The notes under the pieces were generated by a model. That model searched no databases. It had not been told where the DNA came from and saw only the letters and a list, made by a program, of their open reading frames with translations. A DNA stretch of 64,000 bases, from positions 62,001 through 126,000 of the forward strand of contig NZ_VCRA01000010.1 of assembly GCF_005938385.1 (NCBI RefSeq), written 5' to 3'. The translations under genes and the position numbers were made by a program. Below are positions 49,253-58,651 of this stretch, piece by piece (within the stretch, counting starts at the first letter, position 1; each line of letters opens with the position of its first letter). This DNA is from Paenibacillus mesophilus. GTDB taxonomy: Bacteria > Bacillota > Bacilli > Paenibacillales > NBRC-103111.

Positions 49253-49289
49253 TTGACTTTGCACATTATACTAACTAAAATATAGTTAG
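49253..49289 (+). promoter_or_regulatory. Promoter with CTAACT-N7-AGTTAG operator
   Basis: TTGACT (49253-49258), 17 nt, TAAAAT (49276-49281). CTAACT (49271-49276) and AGTTAG (49284-49289) form a perfect dyad with a 7-nt centre over the -10 box, the same geometry as at 47297 and 63518 but with different arms. Confidence 0.6.
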
Positions 49290-49374
49290 CAAAAATAATG
49301 AAGTGGAAACCGCGAGCAACATCTGGCCTCTTTCAACTCGGTCAGCACTATATAAATATATGGAGGAAACCATC

Positions 49375-49923
49375 ATGAAAGTAGCAGCAATCGTAGGCAG
49401 TATCCGCAAGGAGTCTTACAATAAGAAGCTAGCCCGCTATATCCAGAACCGGTACCAGGACCGCTTCGAATTGGACATTTTGGACGTTCGCAGCCTTCCG
49501 TTCTACGATCAGGATATCGAGAACGACCCGTCCGACGCGGTTAAGGAGTTCAAACGCAAAGTAGCCGAAGCCGACGCCGTCCTGTGGGTCGTGCCTGAAT
49601 ATAATGCCACCATCCCGGGCGTATTGGGGAATGCAATCGATTGGCTTTCCCGCGTAGACAAAGTGATGAACGGGAAACCGTCTTGGATCGTCGGAGCGTC
49701 GATGGGCCAGCTCGGTACCGTAAAAGCGCAATTGCATCTGCGCGACATTTTGTTCTCGCCGGGTATCTCGTCCCCGCTTCTTCCCGGAAACGAAGTGTAC
49801 GTGGGCGCCGTTCATGAGAAAATCGACGCCGAGGGCAACTTGACCCACGAGCCGACCGTCAAGTTCCTGGACGGCGTCGTCGGCAACTTCGTGGCATGGA
49901 TGGACAAGCTTTCCCGCCAATAA
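49375..49923 (+). CDS. NADPH-dependent FMN reductase
   Basis: 182 aa flavodoxin-like fold: VGSIRKESYNKKLARYI binds FMN phosphate, WVVPEYNATIPGVLGNAIDWLSR is the family signature. Reduces FMN, quinones or azo dyes with NADPH. GGAGG precedes the ATG. Regulated through the dyad upstream. Confidence 0.93.
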   Translation: MKVAAIVGSIRKESYNKKLARYIQNRYQDRFELDILDVRSLPFYDQDIENDPSDAVKEFKRKVAEADAVLWVVPEYNATIPGVLGNAIDWLSRVDKVMNGKPSWIVGASMGQLGTVKAQLHLRDILFSPGISSPLLPGNEVYVGAVHEKIDAEGNLTHEPTVKFLDGVVGNFVAWMDKLSRQ

Positions 49924-49946
49924 TGGGATACGAAACACGGTATGAC

Positions 49947-49990
49947 AGCGGATGACTCCTGTATGCGGGGGCCATCCGCTTTCCTGTTTT
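49947..49990 (+). terminator. Probable terminator after FMN reductase gene
   Basis: AGCGGATG (49947-49954) pairs with CATCCGCT (49973-49980); then TTCCTGTTTT. Loop of 18 nt is large, so moderate confidence. Confidence 0.55.
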
Positions 49991-50107
49991 CCGACCGGCT
50001 CGCACTGCGTAAATCGTCCGTTTCGAGCAAAAGCAGGAATGTTTTCCGGAATGGGCGAATTTCCTGTATTAAGGAACTGTTACGTAAAGGGGCGAGGAGG
50101 AAGCCGG

Positions 50108-51367
50108 ATGCGGAAAACGGTATTGACGAACGGGCTTACGATCGTAAGCGAGCATCATGAACATGCGTCTTCGACTTTGCTGTGTTATTGGGTAAGGGCG
50201 GGAGGGCATTTCGAGAAGGATTACCCTTACGGGATCGCCCACTTTCTGGAGCATATGATTTTTAAGGGAACCCCATCGAGAACGAAGGAGCAAATTCCGC
50301 AGGATATCGAGAATTGCGGGGGAAGATTGAGCGCGGCGACGGGCACCGATCGGACCCGGTACTATGCGTATACGCCATACGATAGGTGGAAAGAAGGCAT
50401 CGCTCTTCTGACCGACATGGTATTTCATTCGACGCTGCCCGACCAGGAAATTACGCTGGAGAAAAAAGTCGTTTTGGAAGAAATCCACCGCGCCCGGGAC
50501 AATCCGCGGGAATACGGAAGCCGCACTTTGTACCGGCTGCTGCGCGGGATGCATCCGGAGAGGGCCAGCAATCTCGGAACCGAGGAATCGGTCTCGGGGC
50601 TCACGAGAGACGACTTGCTGAAGTTCCACGGGCAATTTTACGGGGCGAGCAACATCGTGCTGGCCGCTTCCGGGCACATTCAGCACGACCAGCTGGTTGA
50701 ATATGTTAGCAGCCTCGATATTCCCGTACGGGAACCGACGGCGATAACGCTCGGGAAGCTGCAGTCGTATGAGCTGGGCGGCCAAGTGATCCATGAGGCG
50801 AGAGACATCCGTCAAGCTCAGCTTCATTGGGGTATGTACGGCCCGGATGCTTACGACGAAGACAAATATGCCGGGTTCGTGGCGATGCATCTGCTGGGCG
50901 GAGGGCAGGCCTCGCGGCTGTGGAAGCATGTGAGGGCGGAGAAGGGGCTCGCTTACGAAGTATGGGCCGCGCTTAGTCCGATGGCTACGGAAGGGTTTAT
51001 AAGCGGCTACGTCGGATGCGATCCGCTTCGTCTGGAAGAAGTGAAATCGATCATTGTCGAGCAGCTGGAACGGATGCGTCAGGAACGGATCGACGACGCG
51101 GAATTAGAGCGAGCGCAAAACGCCATTACCGGGAGGCATCTCATTGCGCAGGATAAACCGGAAGCGATTAATGCCAACCTTGCGGCTCAGCATTTGTACG
51201 GGCTGAATACCGATCCGCGGTACTTCGCAGGCCGTATTCGCGGCGTGACGAGAGACGACGTGCTGGATTTCGCTCAAAAATATTTGGGCCCCGACCGCAT
51301 GCTGTTCGTCCAAGTGAGCCGGGAGGCGGATGCCGCCGCAGACGATCAAGGCCGGTCGGCCGTATAG
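50108..51367 (+). CDS. M16-family zinc metallopeptidase
   Basis: 419 aa. Zinc motif H-x-x-E-H is HFLEH at 45-49, with the downstream glutamate in VVLEEIHRARDNPREYG near 118-130. The second half is the inactive M16 lobe (GGGQASRLWKHVRAEKGLAYEVW). ATG 50108 follows GAGGAGG. Similar to processing-peptidase/PqqL-like or YmxG-like enzymes; cytoplasmic. Alone in its transcription unit. Confidence 0.9.
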   Translation: MRKTVLTNGLTIVSEHHEHASSTLLCYWVRAGGHFEKDYPYGIAHFLEHMIFKGTPSRTKEQIPQDIENCGGRLSAATGTDRTRYYAYTPYDRWKEGIALLTDMVFHSTLPDQEITLEKKVVLEEIHRARDNPREYGSRTLYRLLRGMHPERASNLGTEESVSGLTRDDLLKFHGQFYGASNIVLAASGHIQHDQLVEYVSSLDIPVREPTAITLGKLQSYELGGQVIHEARDIRQAQLHWGMYGPDAYDEDKYAGFVAMHLLGGGQASRLWKHVRAEKGLAYEVWAALSPMATEGFISGYVGCDPLRLEEVKSIIVEQLERMRQERIDDAELERAQNAITGRHLIAQDKPEAINANLAAQHLYGLNTDPRYFAGRIRGVTRDDVLDFAQKYLGPDRMLFVQVSREADAAADDQGRSAV

Positions 51368-51530
51368 CCCAAATAAATGAAACTTGGCCGCTTACGCGAA
51401 TCCCGGTGCAACAGCATCGGCAAGTCGTGAGCGGCCGCTTGCGTTGAGGTTGTCGGCATTTTCGTATATGATGTTAGAGAAAATGTGATAGTTGCCGACA
51501 AGAAATCAAATGATAAAGCGAGTGAATTCC

Positions 51531-52562
51531 ATGTACCCTAGAGATATGCAATATGCGATGCTTGCGGAATGGGACAAGCATGAACGTACGTTCATTTCCT
51601 GGCCCGTGCAGCAGTCGATGGTTTATCCGGATCAGGTGGAGGAAGTGTGCGAAGGCTATGCGCAGATCGTGAAAGCGATCGCCGAGTTCGAGCCGGTCAC
51701 CGTAATCGCGAATCCGCATGACGCCGAGCAGGTGAAGAGCCGATTCAGCGAAACGAATGTGGATGTTGTGGTCATACCGCATAACGATGCTTGGTTCCGG
51801 GATAACGGGCCGACCTTTATCGTCCGGAACGACGGCGAATTGGCGGGAGTCAACTGGCGCTTTAACGCCTGGGGAGGCAAATATTCCCCGTGGGATTTGG
51901 ACGATGCGGTCGCACCCCAGCTGCTGGAGCGTCTCGGCGTCCGGCGCTTCGACGCTCCGCTCGTCATGGAAGGCGGATCCATCCATGTCGATGGGGAGGG
52001 CACGCTTCTTACAACCGAGGAATGCCTGCTGAATCCGAACCGGAATCCCGATATGACACGGGAGCAAATCGAAGAGGAACTGAAGAAGTTTCTGAATATC
52101 AGCAAAGTGATCTGGCTGAAGCAAGGCTTGAGCGGAGACGAAACCGACGGCCATGTCGACAACGTTGCCTGCTTCGCGGCACCGGGCAAAATCATTTTGC
52201 AGGTTTGCAACGACCCCGAAGACGAGAACTATGCGATTACGCAGGAAAATTTGCGGCTGCTCGGAGAAGCGACCGATGCGGCGGGCCGGAAGCTGGAGGT
52301 TATCCCGATTGAGCAGCCTCCGAAGGCAACATACGAAGACAGCCGGCTTACGCTAAGCTATTTGAACTTTTATTTCGTCAATGGCGGCATTATCCTGCCG
52401 GTATTCGGCGGGGCGGCTGAACAAACCGATGTGAAGGCGGAACAAGCTCTACAGGCCGCATTTCCGGACAGGCGCATCCGCAAGGTGGATGGTATGGCCA
52501 TTATCCGTGAAGGCGGCAACGTGCACTGTACGACTCAGCAGATGGCGGCTGTACGGAGCTGA
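51531..52562 (+). CDS. aguA: Agmatine deiminase
   Basis: 343 aa. Catalytic cysteine in GGNVHCTTQQ (C333), and DAWFRDNGPTFIV, NAWGGKYSPWDLD, GGSIHVDGEGT and DETDGHVDN are all conserved in peptidylarginine-deiminase-type agmatine deiminases. Converts agmatine to N-carbamoylputrescine. ATG 51531 is preferred (GAGTGA 6 nt upstream); an alternative in-frame ATG lies at 51510. Followed 52 bp later by the partner enzyme. Confidence 0.95.
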   Translation: MYPRDMQYAMLAEWDKHERTFISWPVQQSMVYPDQVEEVCEGYAQIVKAIAEFEPVTVIANPHDAEQVKSRFSETNVDVVVIPHNDAWFRDNGPTFIVRNDGELAGVNWRFNAWGGKYSPWDLDDAVAPQLLERLGVRRFDAPLVMEGGSIHVDGEGTLLTTEECLLNPNRNPDMTREQIEEELKKFLNISKVIWLKQGLSGDETDGHVDNVACFAAPGKIILQVCNDPEDENYAITQENLRLLGEATDAAGRKLEVIPIEQPPKATYEDSRLTLSYLNFYFVNGGIILPVFGGAAEQTDVKAEQALQAAFPDRRIRKVDGMAIIREGGNVHCTTQQMAAVRS

Positions 52563-52613
52563 CTGCCGCATCCGTCAGAAGCCCGTCCAGAAGCGAGAAG
52601 GAGGGAATGGAAC

Positions 52614-53489
52614 TTGAGAAAGGTGAAAGTAGCCGCGACGCAGATGAGCTGCACCGGCAATATCGAGGAAAATATAAGAAGAGCCGATGCGCTTGTAAGA
52701 CAAGCCGCGGCGGAAGGCGCGCAAATCATATTGCTGCAGGAGCTGTTCGAGACGCCTTACTTCTGCCAGAAGGAGAAGGCGGATTATTACGTATATGCGA
52801 CGGAACTGGAGCATAATAAAGCGGTCAACCATTTCCGCGAGGTAGCCAAAGAGCTGAAGGTCGTGCTGCCGATCAGCTTCTACGAGAAAAAAAATTACGC
52901 CCGCTACAATTCGCTGGCCGTCATCGACGCGGACGGCGAGGTGCTCGGTAAATACCGCAAGAGCCATATTCCCGACGGTCCCGGCTACGAAGAGAAATTT
53001 TATTTCAACCCCGGGGATACGGGCTTCAAAGTATGGAAAACCCGTTACGCCAAAATCGGGGTAGGCGTCTGCTGGGATCAGTGGTACCCGGAAGCGGCCA
53101 GGTGCATGGCACTGATGGGAGCGGAGCTGCTGTTCTATCCGACCGCTATCGGCTCGGAGCCGCAGGACGGCTCGATCGATTCGAAGGACCATTGGCAAAT
53201 GTGCATGCTCGGCCACGCCGCGCAAAACCTGATGCCGGTTATCGCCTCCAATCGGATCGGCGAAGAAGGGGACGACGATTCGACGATCCACTTCTACGGC
53301 TCGTCCTTCATAGCCGGACCGCAAGGCAACAAAATCGCGGAAGCGGGCCGCAGCGAAGAAGCGGTGCTCGTCGCCGAATTCGATCTGGACCTGCTCGAGA
53401 CGCAGCGGATCGAGTGGGGCATTTTCCGGGACCGCCGGCCGGACCTGTACAAGATCATCACCTCGTATGACGGAGAGACGATGCTGTAA
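52614..53489 (+). CDS. aguB: N-carbamoylputrescine amidase
   Basis: 291 aa nitrilase-fold enzyme with the catalytic triad E43 (LLQELFE), K117 (KYRKSH), C154 (GVCWDQWYPEAAR). Converts N-carbamoylputrescine to putrescine, CO2 and ammonia, completing the agmatine route begun by the upstream gene. TTG start with GAAGGAGGG upstream. Confidence 0.95.
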   Translation: MRKVKVAATQMSCTGNIEENIRRADALVRQAAAEGAQIILLQELFETPYFCQKEKADYYVYATELEHNKAVNHFREVAKELKVVLPISFYEKKNYARYNSLAVIDADGEVLGKYRKSHIPDGPGYEEKFYFNPGDTGFKVWKTRYAKIGVGVCWDQWYPEAARCMALMGAELLFYPTAIGSEPQDGSIDSKDHWQMCMLGHAAQNLMPVIASNRIGEEGDDDSTIHFYGSSFIAGPQGNKIAEAGRSEEAVLVAEFDLDLLETQRIEWGIFRDRRPDLYKIITSYDGETML

Positions 53490-53523
53490 GTTTCGAGATA
53501 GGGGAAGTCATAAGCAAGTGCTT

Positions 53524-53556
53524 AGGGCGCCGAAGGGCGTCCTTGTTGTTTTGTCC
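53524..53556 (+). terminator. Terminator after aguB
   Basis: AGGGCGCC (53524-53531) pairs with GGCGTCCT (53536-53543, one G-T pair) around GAAG; then TGTTGTTTTG. Confidence 0.7.
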
Positions 53557-53581
53557 AAATATTTAACAATTCGGAAATGCG

Positions 53582-53610
53582 TTGACAAAATCCGAGTACA
53601 TCAGTAAGAT
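53582..53610 (+). promoter_or_regulatory. Sigma-A promoter of the methionine ABC operon
   Basis: TTGACA (53582-53587), 17 nt, TAAGAT (53605-53610). A 6-bp dyad TATCGA/TCGATA (53628-53648) follows in the leader. No SAM-riboswitch core could be recognised in the 80-nt leader. Confidence 0.6.
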
Positions 53611-53690
53611 TTATTTTATTCGACTAATATCGACACTAAAAATCGATAAATGTCTGTTTTTGTCAGTTGTGCGTGTTTGGGGGGAAGACG

Positions 53691-54710
53691 ATGATCCAAT
53701 TGGTTGATTTATACAAAGAGTACAAGACGAAGAAGGGGACGGTCATAGGTGTCGACCGCGTCAGCCTGACGATCGGCAAAGGGGAAATATTCGGTATCGT
53801 CGGCTACAGCGGAGCGGGGAAAAGCTCCGTGCTCCGGTGCATCAATTTGCTGGAGAAGCCGACCTCGGGCCAAGTATCGGTCGACGGCGTGGATTTGACT
53901 ACGCTGTCCGCGAACGGTCTTCGGCTGGCGCGTCAGAAGATCGGGATGATTTTTCAGCATTTTCATCTGATCGCGAGCAAGACGGTGTCCGAGAACGTAG
54001 CCTTCGCGCTTAAAGCGGCGGGAATGCCCAAACCCCGCATACTGCCGCGGGTAAACGAGCTGCTCGATCTCGTCGGGCTCGCAGACAAAGCGGACCAATA
54101 CCCGGCGCAGCTGAGCGGGGGCCAGAAGCAGCGGGTAGGCATTGCCAGGGCGCTCGCCAACGAGCCGCAAGTGTTGCTGTGCGACGAACCGACCTCGGCG
54201 CTCGATCCGACGACGACGCAATCGATATTGGCGCTGCTCAAGCAGATCAACCGCGAGCTGGGCTTGACGATCGTGCTCATTACCCACGAGATGGAAGTGG
54301 TCAAAGATTTGTGCCACCGCGTCGCGATTATGCAAAGCGGCCAACTGATCGAGCAGGGGGACGTCTACGAGGTGTTTGCGAATCCCGTACAGCCGCTGAC
54401 GAAGCAGTTTATCCAGCATGCGCTCGAATTCAAGCTGCCGCAGAAGCTGTGGGACAAGCTGGACCCGGCAGGCAAAGTGCTGAAGGTGCTGTTCCGCAAT
54501 GATGTCGCCGAGCAGGCGGTTATTTACGAGCTGCTGAAGGGAAGCGGCATCCGCGCGAATATTTTGCACGGCAAGATCGAATATATCGGAGACAGGCCTC
54601 TCGGTACCTTCATTATGGAAGTGACGGGGGATTCGGAGCAAATCGAGGGGGCCGTCCGGTTTCTAAAAGGGCGAGGCTGCGGTGTGGAGGTGATGGCGAA
54701 TGTCGATTGA
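53691..54710 (+). CDS. metN: Methionine ABC importer ATPase
   Basis: 339 aa. Walker A GYSGAGKSS, signature LSGGQKQRVGIARAL, Walker B VLLCDEPTSALD, plus a C-terminal NIL domain (VLFRNDVAEQAVIYELLKGSGIRANILHGKIEYIGD) that binds methionine and inhibits the pump. GGGGGGAAG precedes the ATG. First gene of N-I-Q order; next gene starts inside its end. Confidence 0.96.
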   Translation: MIQLVDLYKEYKTKKGTVIGVDRVSLTIGKGEIFGIVGYSGAGKSSVLRCINLLEKPTSGQVSVDGVDLTTLSANGLRLARQKIGMIFQHFHLIASKTVSENVAFALKAAGMPKPRILPRVNELLDLVGLADKADQYPAQLSGGQKQRVGIARALANEPQVLLCDEPTSALDPTTTQSILALLKQINRELGLTIVLITHEMEVVKDLCHRVAIMQSGQLIEQGDVYEVFANPVQPLTKQFIQHALEFKLPQKLWDKLDPAGKVLKVLFRNDVAEQAVIYELLKGSGIRANILHGKIEYIGDRPLGTFIMEVTGDSEQIEGAVRFLKGRGCGVEVMANVD

Positions 54711-55365
54711 TTCACTGCTCCAATTGATGCCCGATATGCTCAAAGCTTTTTACGAGACGCTGTACATGGTAGGCATATCGCTCGCCGTCGCGATCGTGGT
54801 AGGGATCCCGATCGGGATTTTGCTGTTCGTGAGCGACAAAGGCTTGTTCGCGGAAAATCGCGCGCTCAATGGAGCGCTCGGGCTAATCGCCAACATCATC
54901 CGTTCCATTCCGTTCCTGATCCTGCTCGTCCTGCTGCTGCCGTTCACGCAATGGATGCTCGGTACGACGATAGGGCCGACGGCGGCATCCGTCCCGCTAT
55001 CCGTCGCTGCGATTCCGTTCTATGCCCGGCTCGTGGAATCGTCGCTCCGGGAAGTGAGCAAAGGCGTTATCGAAGCGGCCGTAGCCGCCGGCGCCAAGCC
55101 ATGGCTCATCATTCGCGAGGTGCTGCTGCCCGAAGCGAAGTCCGGCATCATATCCGGGTTGACGATAACGGCGATCAGCCTGCTCGGCTTCTCCGCGATG
55201 GCGGGAACGGTCGGCGGCGGAGGGATCGGCGATCTAGCCATCCGCTTCGGCTATTACAGGTACAACAACGAAGTGCTGTTCACTACGGTTATCGTCCTGG
55301 TCGTAATGGTCCAACTCATTCAATGGTTCGGCGATTGGGCCGCGCGCAAGGTCGATAAGCGTTGA
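54700..55365 (+). CDS. metI: Methionine ABC importer permease
   Basis: 221 aa with five membrane helices. EAA-loop region REVLLPEAKSGIISGLTITAISLLG and GGGGIGDLAIRFGYYRYN match MetI. ATG 54700 overlaps metN by 11 bp. Imports methionine or its derivatives with the lipoprotein encoded next. Confidence 0.96.
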   Translation: MSIDSLLQLMPDMLKAFYETLYMVGISLAVAIVVGIPIGILLFVSDKGLFAENRALNGALGLIANIIRSIPFLILLVLLLPFTQWMLGTTIGPTAASVPLSVAAIPFYARLVESSLREVSKGVIEAAVAAGAKPWLIIREVLLPEAKSGIISGLTITAISLLGFSAMAGTVGGGGIGDLAIRFGYYRYNNEVLFTTVIVLVVMVQLIQWFGDWAARKVDKR

Positions 55366-55409
55366 GAAACTTATACAACACGTCGAGACAGAGAGGGAGA
55401 AGGGGAAAT

Positions 55410-56270
55410 ATGAGAAGGAAGCTTTCGCTATTTGCCATTTTTGCGGTCGTATTGGTGCTGCTGGCCGCATGCGGAAACAACCAAACATCCGGAGGCGCGG
55501 AGTCGTCGGGCAGCGCAGGCAAGAAGGAAGAGCAGAAGAAAACGGTGAAATTCGGAGCGACGGCCGGCCCATACAGCGATATGGTGACGAAGGCGATCAA
55601 GCCGCTGATGGAGAAGAAGGGCTACAAAATCGAGCTCGTCGAGTTCAACGATTATGTACAGCCGAACAAAGCGTTGGCCAACGGATCGATCGACGCCAAC
55701 CTGTTCCAGCACGTGCTGTACTTGAGGCAGTTCGCGAACGACAACAAGCTGGATCTGAAGGAAATTATTAGTGTGCCTACAGCTCCGATGGGCTTGTACT
55801 CCAATAAATTCAAGACGCTCGATTCGATCGAGAAAGGAAGCCTGCTGACGATTGCGAACGACCCGGCGAACCTGGCCCGCTCGCTGCTGATGCTCCAGGA
55901 CATCGGCTTGGTTACGATCAAGAAGGACGTGAACGTGGCCACGCTGTCCGAGAAAGATATCGCGGACAATCCGAAGGGCATCCAGTTCAAGCCGGTAGAA
56001 GCGGCTTCGCTGCCCCGTACGCTGGACAGCACCGCCCTTGCCGTAGTTCCCGGCAACTTCGCCCTCGCCGCAGGAATGGACTTGACGAAAGCTTTGAAGC
56101 TGGAAAACATGGCGGAAAACTACCGCAACATCATCGCTGTCAAAACCGCCGACGCGGACAGCCAGCTGGCCAAAGATTTGAAGGAAGTCGTTCAATCGAA
56201 GGAATTCGAGAAGACGATCGACGAGCAATTCAAAGGGTTCTCCAAGCCGCAATGGATGACCGGGAAATAA
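55410..56270 (+). CDS. metQ: Methionine-binding lipoprotein
   Basis: 286 aa. Signal with lipobox LLAAC (C21); then MetQ text FGATAGPYSDMVTKAIKPLMEKKGYKIELVEFNDYVQPNKALANGSIDANLFQH. Anchored outside the membrane. GGGAGAAGGGG precedes the ATG. Followed by a clear terminator. Confidence 0.96.
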   Translation: MRRKLSLFAIFAVVLVLLAACGNNQTSGGAESSGSAGKKEEQKKTVKFGATAGPYSDMVTKAIKPLMEKKGYKIELVEFNDYVQPNKALANGSIDANLFQHVLYLRQFANDNKLDLKEIISVPTAPMGLYSNKFKTLDSIEKGSLLTIANDPANLARSLLMLQDIGLVTIKKDVNVATLSEKDIADNPKGIQFKPVEAASLPRTLDSTALAVVPGNFALAAGMDLTKALKLENMAENYRNIIAVKTADADSQLAKDLKEVVQSKEFEKTIDEQFKGFSKPQWMTGK

Positions 56271-56290
56271 TATAGGTGCGGATGTACCGG

Positions 56291-56328
56291 GAGCTGCCGA
56301 ATTCGTTCGGCAGCTCTCTTTCGTTTTG
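56291..56328. terminator. Terminator after metQ
   Basis: Perfect stem GAGCTGCCGAA (56291-56301) / TTCGGCAGCTC (56306-56316), TTCG loop, then TCTTTCGTTTTG. It also lies at the end of the convergent DUF2269 gene. Confidence 0.9.
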
Positions 56329-56337
56329 TCGGGACAG

Positions 56338-56799
56338 TCAGAAGCTTTTGGCGATCATCAGGTACATAATGACAATGGGGAGCAGCGTGGTGACCGTGCC
56401 GAATACGGCCCAATACAACGATGCCTTGCGGTATTCGGAGGAGACGACGCCGGAGTCGACCGATTGCTTGCTGTGGCGAATCATGCCGCGCTGCAGAGGA
56501 ATAAGGATGCCAAGCCAAAGGATGCCCGTTACGGCAAACAAAAGGAGCGACAGCGTCAGCCAGTTGAAGCCCGATTGGAACGAGCCGGAACGGACAGCCA
56601 TCGAGACGCCCGACACGATAAGGAGAGCAAGCCCCGGCAGTGTAAAGACATAATCGGCGAGCATGACGTTTTTGGCCGCCTCGTGAATGACGACCGGATT
56701 TCGGGTGGCATCGGCGCGTATTTTCCAAAAAGCTGCGGTAATGATGTTGCCTACAAAGAGGAGAGCGCCGGCTATGTGCATAAAGAGAAGTAGATTCAT
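56338..56799 (-). CDS. DUF2269-like small membrane protein
   Basis: 153 aa with four membrane helices and a conserved opening LFMHIAGALLFVGNIITAAFWK (H8, first helix), typical of DUF2269/CopD-like small membrane proteins. Just downstream of and 3 bp from the TetR gene, so probably its target. Function unknown; haem or metal binding cannot be shown. Confidence 0.75.
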   Translation of the reverse strand: MNLLLFMHIAGALLFVGNIITAAFWKIRADATRNPVVIHEAAKNVMLADYVFTLPGLALLIVSGVSMAVRSGSFQSGFNWLTLSLLLFAVTGILWLGILIPLQRGMIRHSKQSVDSGVVSSEYRKASLYWAVFGTVTTLLPIVIMYLMIAKSF

Positions 56800-56802
56800 A
56801 GA

Positions 56803-57423
56803 CTAAAGCTCCTTCCGTTCGGTTGATCGGGGGTTCAGCGTATCGGCCATAAAGGCGGCGAAATCATCGGCGCTAAAAGCAGGGGTGCCGACTGGAATCG
56901 CCGACCTCATGCGCAGCCCGAATGAAATCAGCATAAACAGCTCGGCCGTCTTGTCCGCATCGATCGATTCGGGAATGACGCCATGGCTTTGCCCGGTGAC
57001 GATCCATTGCTTGGACAGGCGAAACGACTGCTCATAGAACGATTGCAGTGCTTCCGCTACTGCAGGCTGCCCGCTTTTGCCGAGCAAATACATCACGATT
57101 TGATTGGTGACGTCTTGCCGATCTTCCAGCATCGACAGCTTATTCGTAATTTCCCGCAAAGGCCCCTCGAACTCGTTGTTCTTGTTCGGTCGGTTCACTT
57201 CCCCGACAAACCGGCTGTCGATCTCCTCGAGCCGCTCCTGCAAGAGCAGCGCGAATAATTCATCCTTCGTCTTCACGTAATGGAAAATCGCGCCTTTGGA
57301 CAAGCCGGACCGGTCCATGATGTCGCTCATTTTGATGGTGTCGCAGCCTTTCTCGGCAATCAACTGTTTGACGGTCTCGAGCAGCAGTTGGAGAGTCTGC
57401 TGCCTTCGCTGTTCCTGTTTCAC
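56803..57423 (-). CDS. TetR-family transcriptional repressor
   Basis: 206 aa with N-terminal HTH (TIKMSDIMDRSGLSKGAIFHYVKTKDELFALL). C-terminal ligand domain is helical and undefined. A 17-bp dyad AAACCGA-N3-TCGGTTT (57455-57471) lies 31 bp upstream and suits autoregulation. It is in a unit with DUF2269. Confidence 0.92.
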   Translation of the reverse strand: MKQEQRRQQTLQLLLETVKQLIAEKGCDTIKMSDIMDRSGLSKGAIFHYVKTKDELFALLLQERLEEIDSRFVGEVNRPNKNNEFEGPLREITNKLSMLEDRQDVTNQIVMYLLGKSGQPAVAEALQSFYEQSFRLSKQWIVTGQSHGVIPESIDADKTAELFMLISFGLRMRSAIPVGTPAFSADDFAAFMADTLNPRSTERKEL

Positions 57424-57454
57424 GTGAAACCCTCCTTTTTACTTCTTATTATAT

Positions 57455-57471
57455 AAACCGACCATCGGTTT
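57455..57471. promoter_or_regulatory. TetR-type operator
   Basis: Perfect inverted repeat AAACCGA-CCA-TCGGTTT upstream of the TetR gene and downstream of TTATTATATA-like promoter DNA. Typical TetR autorepression layout. Confidence 0.7.
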
Positions 57472-57590
57472 GTAAATTAAATTTGCTGCTTGAGCTTAAA
57501 AAACTTGATAAAAACGGACATCTGCCTCGAATACGGCTGTGCTAAAATGACGACATATCCCAATACACAATCCGTCTGGAGGAAACCAAT

Positions 57591-58577
57591 ATGGAAAATG
57601 AAGCGAAGGAACGAAACGTGCAGCCGCATAAGCGGAATGACGAAGGCTACAGACCGAATCAGACGCCCGCTGCGCTAAAAATAATCCAAGGAGGTCGCAA
57701 CGACCTGCAGAACGGGGCTTCCGGGGAAGCGGAACGACTAGACGAGCCGATGGGTGTCGAGCGGTTCGTACCGGCGGTGCTTTACGATGGCGGCGTTATA
57801 GAGACGACCATGGACGAGCATGAGCCTGCGATACAATGGTGCCAAGAATATATGGGGTGGAAGGTGGCCCAGCAGGAAAACTGGAAGCCCGATCCGAAAT
57901 CGGCTGTAGGACGGATGACGCATATGGGCTGGGGAATCTGGATTCAATCGGGTGCCGCCGCGGACAGTTCTCCATTCCCTCCGGCGAAACGCGAAGCTGT
58001 CGACCCGCACATCCGATGGTGCTGGAGTACGAGAAGCTTGCGCGATAAGCATAGCGCCTTTCGGGAGGCCGGGATTCGTGTGTCCGAGCTGTACACGGAC
58101 CGCCAAGGCAGGGAAGCCTTCGACTTCTGGGCGATCGACGACCGGATGCTGCTCACCGCCGTTGAGGACCGTGCTCTGAAGGATGGCGCTTTCGCGGACT
58201 ATAACGTGTTCCGGGTCATGGTCCGAGATTTGAAACGCTCTATCGAATGGTACGAGCACTATATCGGCATGGAGCTAGAGGCGGATCGCTCGGAGGAAGG
58301 GTATGCGGTAATGACGCTCGGGATCAACTACCATCCGGAAGGCCATTCGCGCTGGGTGCTGGAGGAATATCCCGGCATGCCGGGAACCGGGCCGGTAGAC
58401 GGGCTGTTCCGGACGCGGTGCTTCGTCCAGAGCCGGGAAGATTTCTTCGCGTATCACCGGTTTCTGCGGGAAAGCGGCGCCTCCGTATCCGAGATCGGCG
58501 GATTCGTCCAGCGAGGCATGGTCCATTTCCACGTATACGACCCGGACGGCAATCGTTTCAATGTAAGCAGCATGTAG
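57591..58577 (+). CDS. Two-domain VOC (glyoxalase/dioxygenase fold) protein
   Basis: 328 aa. A polar N-terminal tail of about 55 residues is followed by two vicinal-oxygen-chelate modules: FVPAVLYDGGVIETTMDEHEPAIQWCQEYMGWKV and YNVFRVMVRDLKRSIEWYEHYIGMELE. Each ends in a histidine or glutamate-like ligand region (MVHFHVYDPDGNRFNVS at the end). Could be a resistance or ring-cleaving protein; metal and substrate cannot be read. GGAGGAAA precedes the ATG. Confidence 0.85.
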   Translation: MENEAKERNVQPHKRNDEGYRPNQTPAALKIIQGGRNDLQNGASGEAERLDEPMGVERFVPAVLYDGGVIETTMDEHEPAIQWCQEYMGWKVAQQENWKPDPKSAVGRMTHMGWGIWIQSGAAADSSPFPPAKREAVDPHIRWCWSTRSLRDKHSAFREAGIRVSELYTDRQGREAFDFWAIDDRMLLTAVEDRALKDGAFADYNVFRVMVRDLKRSIEWYEHYIGMELEADRSEEGYAVMTLGINYHPEGHSRWVLEEYPGMPGTGPVDGLFRTRCFVQSREDFFAYHRFLRESGASVSEIGGFVQRGMVHFHVYDPDGNRFNVSSM

Positions 58578-58600
58578 AGGCGGACTCCGAAACTTAAAAG

Positions 58601-58645
58601 GCTGTCGATGACGGGAATTCAATCATCGGCAGCCTTATTTTAGTC
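58601..58645. terminator. Shared terminator between VOC and KtrB genes
   Basis: AAGGCTGTCGATGA / TCATCGGCAGCCTT stem with one mismatch and an 11-nt loop, then ATTTT. Serves two convergent genes. Confidence 0.8.
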
Positions 58646-58651
58646 CGCTTC

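Noticed and set aside
53611..53690. SAM riboswitch in the leader of metN
   Set aside because: The 80-nt leader is too short and has no S-box core; only a small TATCGA dyad is present.
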